64,000 nucleotides of DNA from Marinobacter xestospongiae (GTDB lineage: Bacteria; Pseudomonadota; Gammaproteobacteria; Pseudomonadales; Oleiphilaceae), in the NCBI RefSeq assembly GCF_023156385.1, contig NZ_JAKZAK010000023.1, forward strand, positions 38,781 to 102,780, in the 5' to 3' direction. The notes beneath the pieces were generated by a model. That model was not told the origin of the DNA, searched no databases, and saw only the letters and a program-made list of their open reading frames with translations. This document shows positions 25,801 through 34,651 of the stretch, piece by piece (position 1 is the stretch's first letter; the number at the start of each line of letters is the position of its first letter). The position numbers were made by a program, and so were the translations under genes.

Positions 25801-26253
25801 ATGGGCCCCAAAATGGAAGTGTATTCTGCTTTTTCGCTTTCCCCTGTCTCAGACACCCTCTCCTCCCTGATTGATGAAGGGGGGCGCGAGCTGTGCCGGA
25901 TTGCCGGCCTGGTTCTGGAGAAATCCTTCCGGCTGGCCGATGGTCGCTTCCTGCTGGTCACCACCGATGACTGTCCTTTTGAAGAAGGGATACACATTAC
26001 GTTGCTGCGCAGTGATGGCCAGATTGATGAAAGTCTCGCTCGCGTCGTTCCATACCAGCCCGCCGTACTTACCGGAATTTCGTCGCTGGCCGACGATACG
26101 TTAGAGATCACAATCAGCAATCAGGAACGCTTGGTTGTTACCGTTGATTTCAGTGGCCATCGAGCCCCGCTGCAGTTCTCAAAATGCGGTTTCAAATCGG
26201 ACCGGAAGTTGTTCGAACCAAGGTATCTGAGTGTTTCGCCTGCTCAGGCCTGA
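25801..26253 (+). CDS. Conserved-looking protein of unknown function
   Basis: About 150 aa from the ATG at 25801; ATG 25813 (MEVYSAFSL) is an alternative and neither has a strong ribosome site. The protein is acidic and mostly beta-predicted by eye, with ELCRIAGLVLEKSFRLADGRFLLVTTDD early and DTLEITISNQERLVVTVDFSGH later. No signal peptide or membrane helix. It precedes the glycine-zipper gene by 44 nt on the same strand and may be its partner (chaperone, adaptor or immunity protein are guesses only). Confidence 0.62.
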   Translation: MGPKMEVYSAFSLSPVSDTLSSLIDEGGRELCRIAGLVLEKSFRLADGRFLLVTTDDCPFEEGIHITLLRSDGQIDESLARVVPYQPAVLTGISSLADDTLEITISNQERLVVTVDFSGHRAPLQFSKCGFKSDRKLFEPRYLSVSPAQA

Positions 26254-26297
26254 TCGTTCGTCATCGTTCTTTGGAATGGCAATTAAGGAGATAACAA

Positions 26298-27332
26298 ATG
26301 GAAGTGAACGACCAGTTGGTGAGTGACCACCAAACGGAGCATGCCATCCGGCAAATGGAAGTACAGGCGGTGAACTTTGCCTATCGTTTGACGAATGATT
26401 TCAACGTGCGCCAGGAATACATGCGAAAGACCCGTGAGGCTGCCGATAACCTCCGGGCTGCATACAAAAACGGCGATATCTCCGCCCGGGAAGCGGCCAA
26501 TGCCGCCAACCAGATGCGTAATGAGATCATGGAGTTTGCCCGTTCAAACTCCAGTGATCTGGGGCGTGCCAAGGCGAAGGCGCTCAAGGCCAGAGGGCTG
26601 GATCTCGATCTGTTGGTTGAGAAATATGCGAATCGCCGTTATAGCAAGTCGTTCACAGCTTTGTCTGAAGCTGAGCGCGGGCGGGTTTACCTCGACATCG
26701 TTGACAGCTCTGGTCGCTCCAACCCCAGGGTGAACGCTGGCGTTCGCCGGCTGGGCATGGCCAGCAAGGGGCTATGGGTGCTGACGGCCTGTCTGGCGAC
26801 CTACAACATCGCAACGGCGGAAAACAAGACCAAGCAGGCAGGGCGGGAAGCTGCGAGTATCGGTGGCGGCTTTGGTGGTGGCGCAGCCGGTGGTGCCGTG
26901 GCGGGAATCTGGTTTGGCCCGGTGGGCGTGGCCGTTGGCGTTGTGGTTGGAGGTACTCTGGGCGCCATCATGGCGGATCAGATCTATGTGGAGGTTGCCG
27001 GCCCTGACGGTGAGTTTGCCCGCAACTTCATCCCCCGTTTTACCAGTGTCTTTGGTGTTGATGAAGAGGGGATGGCAAAGGCCCTGCATCGTGAGGCCCG
27101 GTACGAGCTGGGCAAGGTACGCAGCGTCTTCCGGGAGCTGGTGGACAAATACAGCACCGATGCCGACGACGTTGCGCGATACTACATCGCCCAGATTCGC
27201 CAGACCCGGGGAATTGCGTTCAGGGCTCTCCAGCAGGATATCGGTTTACGGAACCTGCTGATCCGAATTCTGGACGATGGCTGGACCACCGCTGATGAGA
27301 AGCGGGACATCGAGTTTCTGCAGCGTCTCTGA
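26298..27332 (+). CDS. Helical protein with glycine-zipper membrane segment, unknown function
   Basis: 344 aa. AAGGAG lies 7 nt before the ATG at 26298. Residues 1-120 are charged helix with coiled-coil character. A hydrophobic stretch at about 153-172 (GLWVLTACLATYNIATA) is followed by a Gly-rich zipper at about 185-225 (GGGFGGGAAGGAVAGI then VGVAVGVVVGGTLGAIMADQ), and a charged helical C-terminus follows. Gly-zippers of this form occur in pore-forming toxins, type VI effectors and membrane-remodelling proteins. No signal peptide. Not recognised as a known family; a toxin reading is inference. It ends 240 nt before a convergent gene. Confidence 0.72.
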   Translation: MEVNDQLVSDHQTEHAIRQMEVQAVNFAYRLTNDFNVRQEYMRKTREAADNLRAAYKNGDISAREAANAANQMRNEIMEFARSNSSDLGRAKAKALKARGLDLDLLVEKYANRRYSKSFTALSEAERGRVYLDIVDSSGRSNPRVNAGVRRLGMASKGLWVLTACLATYNIATAENKTKQAGREAASIGGGFGGGAAGGAVAGIWFGPVGVAVGVVVGGTLGAIMADQIYVEVAGPDGEFARNFIPRFTSVFGVDEEGMAKALHREARYELGKVRSVFRELVDKYSTDADDVARYYIAQIRQTRGIAFRALQQDIGLRNLLIRILDDGWTTADEKRDIEFLQRL

Positions 27333-27572
27333 ATCGACCGCCTTGCTGGTCGGACACCATCTGTCCAGCGGGCGTCCCCTTTGTATGGGGTCACCTGGGC
27401 TCTGTCGATCCGAAAGATAATCAGGTGGGACAGCGCGTAACGAAACACTGGCGTGCCCTGATTTACTGTTCACCCTCACTCTTCTGACGTCAGGTGCGAT
27501 TATATCGCCCAAGAGCCTGTTATTGCAGGCCCTACGGGCTTGCTGAGGCGATCGAAGTCACGAACTCAGGTG

Positions 27573-28104
27573 CTACAAAATATCCGGGTGGCGATCTACG
27601 TGCCAGCGGAAGTGCAGAGCTTCAAAGGGTAGGTTGCTTCGTAAGCGTGCAGCGACGAAATACTTGGAGTCTTCCGGGTATGGGGGTATTGCTGCAGAAG
27701 CTGAATCAAACATTCCGAAATTGACGGACAGTCTCCCCTCATAGAGTTCTGTGGTTCCCGTGGCCGTAACTTTCACCTCATTTCCCTGATTATCCAAAAG
27801 AATTACATCAGGTGAGACGACCGCTCCGTTTGCTTCTCTGAAGAGGTCAAAATAATGAGCGCTGTCGGATAGATCATGATCCAGATTCGGGTCGTATTTT
27901 TCGTTGCTTACAACGATATGAAAACGTTGAAGTCCCCGCCTGTTCAATTCGAGGGGAGAGGCAAACTCGATGGTTTGCCATTGCTCATCCACGACCATGG
28001 TAAGACGAATCACTTGATCTTCGGGAAACTGATCGGTCGAAGCCGAGCAACCTGAAGTAAAGGAGGCTGACGGCTACGAGTAGTAGGGCGGTAGGAATTT
28101 TCAC
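27573..28104 (-). pseudogene. Lipoprotein gene interrupted by a single-base frameshift
   Basis: The downstream part encodes about 146 residues (LTMVVDEQWQTIEFASPLEL ... HFRWHVDRHPDIL), but its frame has no credible start. Reading back, the frame continues through SGCSASTDQFPEDQ, a mature lipoprotein start. In the neighbouring frame a GTG at 28104, 7 nt after an AGGAGG ribosome site, opens MKIPTALLLVAVSLL. Removing one base of the AAA at 28059-28061 (TTT in the coding strand) joins them with the lipobox LLTSGC. The span of 532 nt is one base over a multiple of three. Either a real mutation or a sequencing error. Function unknown; intact it would be a 176-aa lipoprotein. Confidence 0.72.
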
Positions 28105-28248
28105 TAGGACGCCTCCTGAAGGTCTCCGGCCCGGCAGTGTGGGCCTGGCTTAATCCAACAGGGGCTCCAGCGACGGAAAACGCGCGAATAAGTTCGCTGT
28201 AAAAAAAAATGTGACGAAGGTTCGTTTCCATAGACATGTAAGGTACCA

Positions 28249-28280
28249 CGTCCCTCAGGTGCGATGGCACCCGAGGGACG
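28249..28280 (-). terminator. Hairpin after the zinc-ribbon membrane protein gene
   Basis: CGTCCCTC pairs with GAGGGACG and GGTGC with GCACC around a GATG loop (one mismatch between the blocks), 12 nt beyond the minus-strand stop at 28293. Very stable, but without a clear U-run. Confidence 0.55.
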
Positions 28281-28292
28281 GTCCGTTTCTTC

Positions 28293-28934
28293 TCAGCGAC
28301 GCTCGATCGACTGAATTCCACCATTGTCGTGCAGGCGGGTCAGTTCGGCCTGGGTGAACTCCGCGTAGCCTGAGTAATAGCTGTCCTGGGAGGCTGCGCC
28401 CGAGCTGATGTCCTTTCGCAGACCTTTGGATTTGTTATACACCGTATCGCCAATCTGGAATATGACGGCCTCGGGGGCGACCTTGGCGATCCGCATCAGA
28501 CCATAGCGGTAGGGGCTTTCGGTGTCGTCAAATACGTCCCGAACATCGATGATGTAGTAGTCATGGACCTGTGGCGCGGCGATATAGGCGGCTTCCTGCT
28601 GGTTGTCCTGGTAGATACCGAAGGCGATGGCAATGACGGCAACGATGGCCAGCGCCAGTCCACTGAACATCGGCAGGGTGTTCTTTTTGGTGAAGACGGC
28701 CTTCTTCAGCTGAGTGGCTAGGTCGTTGGGCAGTTCGTTGCCAACCAGGGTCTTCTTGCAGTGGGTGCACTCGATGCCGACTTTCTGCGACGTGACGCAG
28801 GTCGGAATCTTGTAGAGGTGGAAGTAACGCATCAGGCCAAAGCTGTTGAACTGGTTGCTCTCACAACTTGGGCAGTCGATCCCTTCGATCAGTTGGCCAG
28901 CAATGACCTTGTTATTGGAACCCCAGACAAGCAT
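28293..28934 (-). CDS. Zinc-ribbon, single-pass membrane protein, unknown function
   Basis: 213 aa from the ATG at 28934 (GGAGAC 5 nt upstream). The cytoplasmic N-terminus has two CxxC pairs, IDCPSCESN and IECTHCKKT, separated by about 35 residues, a split zinc ribbon. One helix follows (LALAIVAVIAIAFGIY, about 118-135), then a soluble C-terminal domain with IIDVRDVFDD and YNKSKGLRKD. The layout resembles small sensor or assembly proteins, but I recognise no family. Located between the broken lipoprotein gene and bacterioferritin, all on the minus strand. Confidence 0.75.
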   Translation of the reverse strand: MLVWGSNNKVIAGQLIEGIDCPSCESNQFNSFGLMRYFHLYKIPTCVTSQKVGIECTHCKKTLVGNELPNDLATQLKKAVFTKKNTLPMFSGLALAIVAVIAIAFGIYQDNQQEAAYIAAPQVHDYYIIDVRDVFDDTESPYRYGLMRIAKVAPEAVIFQIGDTVYNKSKGLRKDISSGAASQDSYYSGYAEFTQAELTRLHDNGGIQSIERR

Positions 28935-29155
28935 AGGTGTCTCCTTCAATTCCCTTGAATATGATGACATCAGGAGACGCGCTGGCTGGGTAGGACCGGC
29001 ACCAGCCGGTGTAGCCACGACGAACTCCCTTTCGCCATTGATTGTCGGCAGACACCTGTCCTGTGCTGCCGGCGGCTATTATCCCCGTCGGTTGCGGCGG
29101 GGACAAGGTGCGGGCGAGATTTCGTGATTCCCCTGCTAGACGATCAGCAGCGTCG

Positions 29156-29626
29156 TTAGCCCGCCTGGGATTGCAGGTAGTTCTGCAGGCCCATGCGGTC
29201 GATCAGGCCGAGCTGCTGCTCCAGCCAGTAGGCATGGTCTTCCTCGGTGTCGGCCAGCAGGGGCTCAAGCACGGCACGGGTCTGGTAGTCCTTTTCCGAT
29301 TCGCAGAGCTCGATAACATCTTTTAGCGCCTTATCAACGTCGTACTCCAGTTGCAGGTCGTTCTTCAGCATGCTGGGCACGTCGGTGCCGATGTTGAGGC
29401 CATCCCGTTTGGTCATGTCGGGGGTGCCTTCGAGGAACAGAATGCGCTCGATCAGCGCCGATGCGTGGTCCTTCTCCTCGGTGAACTCGTGGTCGATGCG
29501 TTCGAACAGCTTGGTCAGTCCCCAGTCCTGGTACATCCGCGAGTGAATAAAGTACTGATCCATCGCCGCCAGCTCGCCGGCCAGTAGTGCGTTCAGGGCG
29601 TCGATGATGTTCTGTTTGCCTTTCAT
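29156..29626 (-). CDS. bfr: Bacterioferritin, haem-ligand Met absent
   Basis: 156 aa four-helix iron-storage protein. MKGKQNIIDALNALLAGELAAMDQYF and ERILFLEGTP are typical Bfr. Ferroxidase ligands Glu18, Glu51, His54, and Glu127/His130 (TEEDHAYW) are kept, with Asp at the Glu94 position. The residue equivalent to Met52, which binds haem between subunits, is Lys (TEEKDHA). In bacteria with two Bfr types, the one lacking Met52 is the ferroxidase-active subunit that co-assembles with a haem-binding partner; such a partner is not in this window. Confidence 0.93.
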   Translation of the reverse strand: MKGKQNIIDALNALLAGELAAMDQYFIHSRMYQDWGLTKLFERIDHEFTEEKDHASALIERILFLEGTPDMTKRDGLNIGTDVPSMLKNDLQLEYDVDKALKDVIELCESEKDYQTRAVLEPLLADTEEDHAYWLEQQLGLIDRMGLQNYLQSQAG

Positions 29627-29788
29627 GGTGAAGTCTCTCCGTTATGTCCCGGGCATGGTTGCCAATACTGTATCCCAAGTTCCCTGGTGGGTGTTTGATC
29701 AACATCAGCTAATCAGTGGCTCCTGGAAGTGCTGGAGCTCTGGCTTTCAGCCACCAACGTCGTTATGTTCAGGCGATCTCAGCAATGG

Positions 29789-31387
29789 ATGGCAATGAAC
29801 ATCATGACGTTTCGACCCTGGATCAGAGTCCTCGCATCCTTTTTTCTGTTTTCCCTGCCGGCTTTGGGGCTGGGTGAGACGTTCACCTACCACGGCATGG
29901 CGGGTAGTGATCCCGTCTCGATGATTCTGGCGATCCAGTCAGACGGTCGTGCCGAGGGGCGCTTCGAGCATGGCAGTCAATCCGTGGCAGTGACTGGCGT
30001 CCTGGTCGATGGCGAGCTGAAGCTGACGGCTGATGGTGATCCCGATCGGCCGGACGAGCGTTTCCTGGGACGTTACCGGTCACAGTCGCAGCGTTTTGGC
30101 TGGCCCCCGGAGGATGCCCTGGAGCACTATCCGGTGACGTTGTCCGGGGAGTGGGCCGTCGGTGACCAGCGTCGAGCCTTTGAGCTGGCGCTGGAGCCTT
30201 TCGGTGATGGGCGACTCAGTTGTGAGGAAATGCGATCCCAGCCTGAACGGGTATTCCGGCAACAACCGGACCTCGGGTCGGGCCATGGCTCGCCATTGAG
30301 TGTGGAGTACGATTGCCCGGAAAGCCTGCTGAAGCAGGATTTCCTCAAACGCCTGCATGAACTTGCCGAGACCCTGAACGGTTCGGAGAATCTCAGCCTG
30401 ATCTGTGGCGGCACGATCGAGTATGCCAAGAACCGGTATTTCCTGTTCCGGTTGCTGAAAGCGGGGTTTGTGCCGCGACAAAACCCTGATCAGCGGCAAT
30501 GGGGGCCATCGCGAGACGAGATGTTGAACTACCTGGCGTATTGGTCCGTGCAGAGTCTCTACAATCGGCGTCTCTACGAGGCGTTTGTGGACGAAATGGC
30601 GCTGGCGGAGCGCCGGCTGGCCCAGCACTATGCGGCCACCTCCGGGTTGAACGCCGACGAAGCAGCCCAGGCAGCGGCCAACGGCATTGAGCTCTACCTG
30701 AGACGGGCGGCCGGAGCTGCACCGGCCCGGGATCGCCGGCCGCCGCCGTTGCTTGCGGCCTTGCTGGCCGGGCCGACAGACTTGCAGGCTCTGGACCGGT
30801 TGATTCGCGACAGTGACCCCCGGACTTTGTCCCGGGCTTTGAGCGCCGCTCTGATACTGGAGCGTGGCGACGTCACCATCAACCGGCTGTTGACGGCTGT
30901 GCCTGATCTCAACCACAGCCACAATCCTGACCCCGGTTACGTTCAGAGTAGCGAGCCCCCTTTATTCGCCAGCCTGACCCAACCGGAGCGTGTGCGGCAA
31001 CTGCTGGCAGCGGGTGCGCAGGTGGATAGCCAGAGCGGGTTTGGCAAGACCGCGCTGTACTACGCCATCCAGTTCAACCGCCTGGACGTCGCCGAGCTGT
31101 TGATTGCCGCAGGGGCGAACGTGAATCACCAATACCCGAGTGCGGAAGCGCTGGACAGTGGCGAGCGACGTTGTCGCTACAGCATTCGCCGGGGACTGCG
31201 AACACCGCTGATGCACGCCGCCCAGCATGCCGGGCCGGAAATGCTGTCAATGCTGCTGGAGGCCGGCGCCGACCTGGGGTTGAAGGACGATCTGGGTGAC
31301 ACGGCGATGGCCTATGCCGAACTTGGCGGCAAGCCGGCCAACGCCGATTTCCTCAATCGTCACCTCATGCTGCAACCGGCCCCCTGA
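29789..31387 (+). CDS. Exported ankyrin-repeat protein
   Basis: About 532 aa. The N-terminus (VLASFFLFSLPALGLGETF) is a signal peptide; start codon uncertain between ATG 29789 and 29795, neither with a strong ribosome site. The N-terminal 170 residues look beta-rich (MILAIQSDGRAEGRFEHGS), the middle is helical with several cysteines, and the C-terminus has at least three ankyrin repeats: VRQLLAAGAQVDSQSGFGKT, DVAELLIAAGANVNHQYP, and EMLSMLLEAGADLGLKDDLG. Periplasmic ankyrin proteins often bind partner enzymes such as catalases; no partner is adjacent. Confidence 0.78.
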   Translation: MAMNIMTFRPWIRVLASFFLFSLPALGLGETFTYHGMAGSDPVSMILAIQSDGRAEGRFEHGSQSVAVTGVLVDGELKLTADGDPDRPDERFLGRYRSQSQRFGWPPEDALEHYPVTLSGEWAVGDQRRAFELALEPFGDGRLSCEEMRSQPERVFRQQPDLGSGHGSPLSVEYDCPESLLKQDFLKRLHELAETLNGSENLSLICGGTIEYAKNRYFLFRLLKAGFVPRQNPDQRQWGPSRDEMLNYLAYWSVQSLYNRRLYEAFVDEMALAERRLAQHYAATSGLNADEAAQAAANGIELYLRRAAGAAPARDRRPPPLLAALLAGPTDLQALDRLIRDSDPRTLSRALSAALILERGDVTINRLLTAVPDLNHSHNPDPGYVQSSEPPLFASLTQPERVRQLLAAGAQVDSQSGFGKTALYYAIQFNRLDVAELLIAAGANVNHQYPSAEALDSGERRCRYSIRRGLRTPLMHAAQHAGPEMLSMLLEAGADLGLKDDLGDTAMAYAELGGKPANADFLNRHLMLQPAP

Positions 31388-31404
31388 GGCGGAGCCGGGA
31401 ACCG

Positions 31405-32103
31405 TCAGGCCGGCACTGCGGTGGTGTCGGCAAGTTCCGCCAGCAGTTGATCCGCCAGCGCATCCACCTTCTTGTTGGCATTGGCGACCGATGCCGCCAG
31501 CAGATCGCCACCGGCCTCCTGATACTCAATCGCCACCCGGTGGATACGGTTGATGCCGATAAACTCCAGTACCGTCATCAGCGCCGGTTCCAGGTGATTC
31601 ATGTGAGCCAGCGGGCCGCCTGGCTCAAACCCTTCGCCACCCCGGGCGGAGAGGATGATGGCCTGGCGAGGCCGATCCGCCAGTAACGGCGTGAATGGGT
31701 CCTCCGGTTGGCTGGGATCGAAATCCACGGTACGGCCGACGCGGACGATCTGGTCGACCCACGCCTTGAGGGCGGCGGGCATGCCGAAATTGTAAAGCGG
31801 CGAACCAATCACCAGCACATCGGCGGCCACCAGTTCATCCACCAGGCGGTCACTTTCCGCCAGCACGTCGGCCATCCACGGTTGTCGGCGCGCTTCCGAA
31901 GCGAAGGCGGCTTCAATCCAGCGCTGGTCAATGAAGGCCGGGGGCGAGAGGCCGACTTCCCGATGGGTGACCGGGTCGTTCGGACGTTCCTCCCGCCAGC
32001 GGTGGATAAAGCGATGGCTCAGGTTGCGGCTGTGGGAACCGTGTTCGTCACGTCCGGCCAGGCCCGGGCGGGCACTGGCGTCGATGTGCAGGATACGGGG
32101 CAT
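31405..32103 (-). CDS. azoR: FMN-dependent NADH-azoreductase/quinone reductase
   Basis: 232 aa flavodoxin-fold protein. ILHIDASARPG with SHSRNLSHRF binds FMN phosphate; the central IGSPLYNFGMPAALKAWVDQIVRVGRTF-like region (PLYNFGMPAALKAWVD) and SARGGEGFEPGG are the AzoR marks. It reduces quinones and azo bonds with NADH. AAGGAG lies 5 nt before ATG 32103. Divergent from a LysR gene, its likely regulator, across a 124-nt gap. Confidence 0.92.
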   Translation of the reverse strand: MPRILHIDASARPGLAGRDEHGSHSRNLSHRFIHRWREERPNDPVTHREVGLSPPAFIDQRWIEAAFASEARRQPWMADVLAESDRLVDELVAADVLVIGSPLYNFGMPAALKAWVDQIVRVGRTVDFDPSQPEDPFTPLLADRPRQAIILSARGGEGFEPGGPLAHMNHLEPALMTVLEFIGINRIHRVAIEYQEAGGDLLAASVANANKKVDALADQLLAELADTTAVPA

Positions 32104-32227
32104 GGTGACTCCTTAATGTCTGAGTTGAATTCAGGTGCTTGTGTCAGCAAAATCAGGCTATCGCTCAGTCAACATTGGCGACAAACGATCATTTTTTCTT
32201 GATACAGATGAGTTGGATTCATCCATT

Positions 32228-33142
32228 ATGTCCAGACGTTTGCCATCCCTGTCTGCGTTACGTGCCTTTGAGGCGGCCGCCCGGCATGAGAGTGCCAAAC
32301 TGGCGGCTCAGGAACTTTCTGTCACCGCGACGGCCATCAGCCATCAGATTCGTGGACTGGAAGAGTCGCTGGGGGTAGCGCTGTTTGTCCGTAAGCCTCG
32401 CCAGTTGATCCTGACGACCCAGGGGAAAGAACTGCTGCAGGTGCTTGAGACGGCTTTTGACAACATCAGCCAAGCCGTTGAGCGCCTCACTGTCACGCCC
32501 AGTCGCCCGGCGGTGACACTCTCCACCACACCTGCCGTAGCAGCGCGGTGGCTGCTGTCCTGGGTCTGCATGCTGCGGGTGTCCCATCCGGAGATTGACC
32601 TGCGTATCCATGCTTCCCATGAGCCGGTGGCGTTGGATGGCGTCACGGCGGATCTGGCGATCCGTTATGGTGATGGTCAATGGCCCGGCCTGGTGGCAGA
32701 GAAATTGTTCGACAACTACTTCGTGCCCGCCTGCAGTCCACATCTTGGGCTACAGAATCTGGCGGACTTGCCGAAATACCCTTTGATACATTTTCATCCC
32801 CAGGGCGCCTCGGTGACGCCGATGGACTGGGCCGGCTGGCAGAAACAGGCTCAGGTACCTGGTCTGGATGTGACCGCGGGTCTGGAGTTTTCGGACGAGA
32901 CCCATGCCATCGCCGCCGCCGTTGGCGGGCAGGGAGTGGCCCTGATGAGTCTACCGTTAATCGAGGACGAACTGGCAGAAGGGCGGCTGGTGCAACCCTT
33001 TGGTCCGGAGCTGGAAGGCAAGCCGTTCTACCTGGTGTACCCGGAAACCCGCCGCCAGGACCCGGTGATCCTGGCGATCCGCGACTGGGTGCTGAACGTG
33101 CCTGGTGGTCTGTGCACCTTGGCGCCCACTCGGGTGTCATGA
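32228..33142 (+). CDS. LysR-type regulator, GcvA-like subgroup
   Basis: 304 aa from ATG 32228. The winged helix-turn-helix SLSALRAFEAAARHESAKLAAQ and SVTATAISHQIRGLEESLG matches the GcvA/AmpR branch; the effector domain follows (ADLAIRYGDGQWPG, VGGQGVALMSLPLIEDEL). Longer starts upstream reach into the divergent promoter region and are unlikely. Its position opposite azoR suggests control of azoreductase in response to a quinone or electrophile. Confidence 0.9.
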   Translation: MSRRLPSLSALRAFEAAARHESAKLAAQELSVTATAISHQIRGLEESLGVALFVRKPRQLILTTQGKELLQVLETAFDNISQAVERLTVTPSRPAVTLSTTPAVAARWLLSWVCMLRVSHPEIDLRIHASHEPVALDGVTADLAIRYGDGQWPGLVAEKLFDNYFVPACSPHLGLQNLADLPKYPLIHFHPQGASVTPMDWAGWQKQAQVPGLDVTAGLEFSDETHAIAAAVGGQGVALMSLPLIEDELAEGRLVQPFGPELEGKPFYLVYPETRRQDPVILAIRDWVLNVPGGLCTLAPTRVS

Positions 33143-33324
33143 TCGGCCATGAGTGATCGGCGACAGGTCACGCAACCGTATTACTGGCAGCAAAGGCTCT
33201 CCGGGCCTAGTCTCAACACTGTGTAGCCGCTGTCGCATTTTAGTTGTCGCGACAGTCTTCAGCGTCGTCAGCGGATAGGCCGCAGGATCTTTAGACGACT
33301 ACCGCCACAAAGGATCATACCGCC

Positions 33325-34644
33325 ATGTTTGGCAGAGAATTGCGTAAAGAAAACGCCGAATTGAAAGAAGAGCTCCATATGCTCCGCCAGTTGGTGGACG
33401 ACGTGTCTCAGGAGTTGTTGGTACTGAACTTGGATGTCCGGGGAGTAATCACATCTCACAACCACAACTTCCTGATCGAAACCGGTCTGGCTGAGAAAGA
33501 CCTGGTCGGCCATCACATCAAGGACCTGGTTCCCTCGTTCCTACGCAGTACTCCTCATTTTGACCGGATGATGTCGGCCCTGAGCAATCATGCGGTCTGG
33601 GTAGGGGCCTGGCAGATTCAGAACAACCGGGGGGAGCATCTTTGGTTGCGCTCTACTCTCTGTCCGATCAAGAGTGTGGATGGCAAGCTGGATCATTTCA
33701 CGATCTTTGCCAATAACCTTACTCGCACCATCGAGGGTTCCCGCGAGCATGAGAACCTGATCCAGGCCATGCAGCGTTCCACCGCGGTTATCGAATTTGA
33801 TATGTCTGGCCATGTGTTGGCGGCCAACGACCTGTTCCTGAACTCAATGGGGTACTCACTGAGCGAGATCAAAGGCAAGCACCACCGGATATTCTGTCCT
33901 CCTGAGGTCTACAACTCACCGGAGTACGAGCGCTTTTGGGAGCAGCTTCGACACGGCAATTTTATTGCAGAACGCTTTAAGCGGGTCGACAAATACGGTC
34001 GAGATGTGTGGCTTGAAGCGTCCTACAACCCTTTGATGAATGCACGCGACGAATACTACAAGGTGGTCAAGTTTGCCACCGTGATCACTGATCAGGTGCA
34101 ACAGGAGCAGGAAGTGGCCAGGGCTGCTGGTGTGGCCTTTGAGACCTCCCAGGCAACGGATGCCAGTGCCAAACGGGGCATGGAGGTGATGCAGAACACC
34201 GCTGCGGTGATGGGGCAGTTGGCGGAGCAGATGGTCAAAGCCGCTGAGGGCATTGGTAATCTGGACAAACAGGCCCAGATGATCAATGCCATCATGCAGA
34301 ACATCAGCAGCATTGCCGAACAGACCAACCTGCTGGCCCTCAACGCCGCCATTGAGGCAGCCCGCGCCGGCGATCAGGGCCGCGGGTTTGCCGTGGTGGC
34401 GGATGAGGTGCGACAGCTGGCGTCACGCACCTCGGAGGCGACCGATGAAATCTTTGGCGTTATGGGGCAGAACCAGAGCCTGACGTCAGATGCGGTCAGC
34501 ATCATCGAAGGTGGCAAGAAGCAGGCCGAAGAAGTCCGCGAACTGGTGGACGAAGCCAGCGACGTCATCAATGAGATTCAGGACGCCGCCAAGCGTGTTG
34601 TCGATGCGGTCTCCCAGTTCGCAGACCGATTGAACCAATCCTAG
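33325..34644 (+). CDS. Soluble PAS-PAS methyl-accepting chemotaxis protein
   Basis: 439 aa with no membrane helix, so cytoplasmic, like BdlA. A short coiled coil (ELRKENAELKEELHMLRQLV) precedes two PAS domains (about 30-140 and 150-260; VLAANDLFLNSMGYSLSEIKGKHH marks the second). The MCP signalling tip IAEQTNLLALNAAIEAARAG with GRGFAVVADEVRQLASR follows. PAS sensors of this kind bind haem or flavin and report oxygen or redox state to CheA, or affect biofilm dispersal. AAAGGA precedes the start. Monocistronic. Confidence 0.93.
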   Translation: MFGRELRKENAELKEELHMLRQLVDDVSQELLVLNLDVRGVITSHNHNFLIETGLAEKDLVGHHIKDLVPSFLRSTPHFDRMMSALSNHAVWVGAWQIQNNRGEHLWLRSTLCPIKSVDGKLDHFTIFANNLTRTIEGSREHENLIQAMQRSTAVIEFDMSGHVLAANDLFLNSMGYSLSEIKGKHHRIFCPPEVYNSPEYERFWEQLRHGNFIAERFKRVDKYGRDVWLEASYNPLMNARDEYYKVVKFATVITDQVQQEQEVARAAGVAFETSQATDASAKRGMEVMQNTAAVMGQLAEQMVKAAEGIGNLDKQAQMINAIMQNISSIAEQTNLLALNAAIEAARAGDQGRGFAVVADEVRQLASRTSEATDEIFGVMGQNQSLTSDAVSIIEGGKKQAEEVRELVDEASDVINEIQDAAKRVVDAVSQFADRLNQS

Positions 34645-34651
34645 TGTCCCG

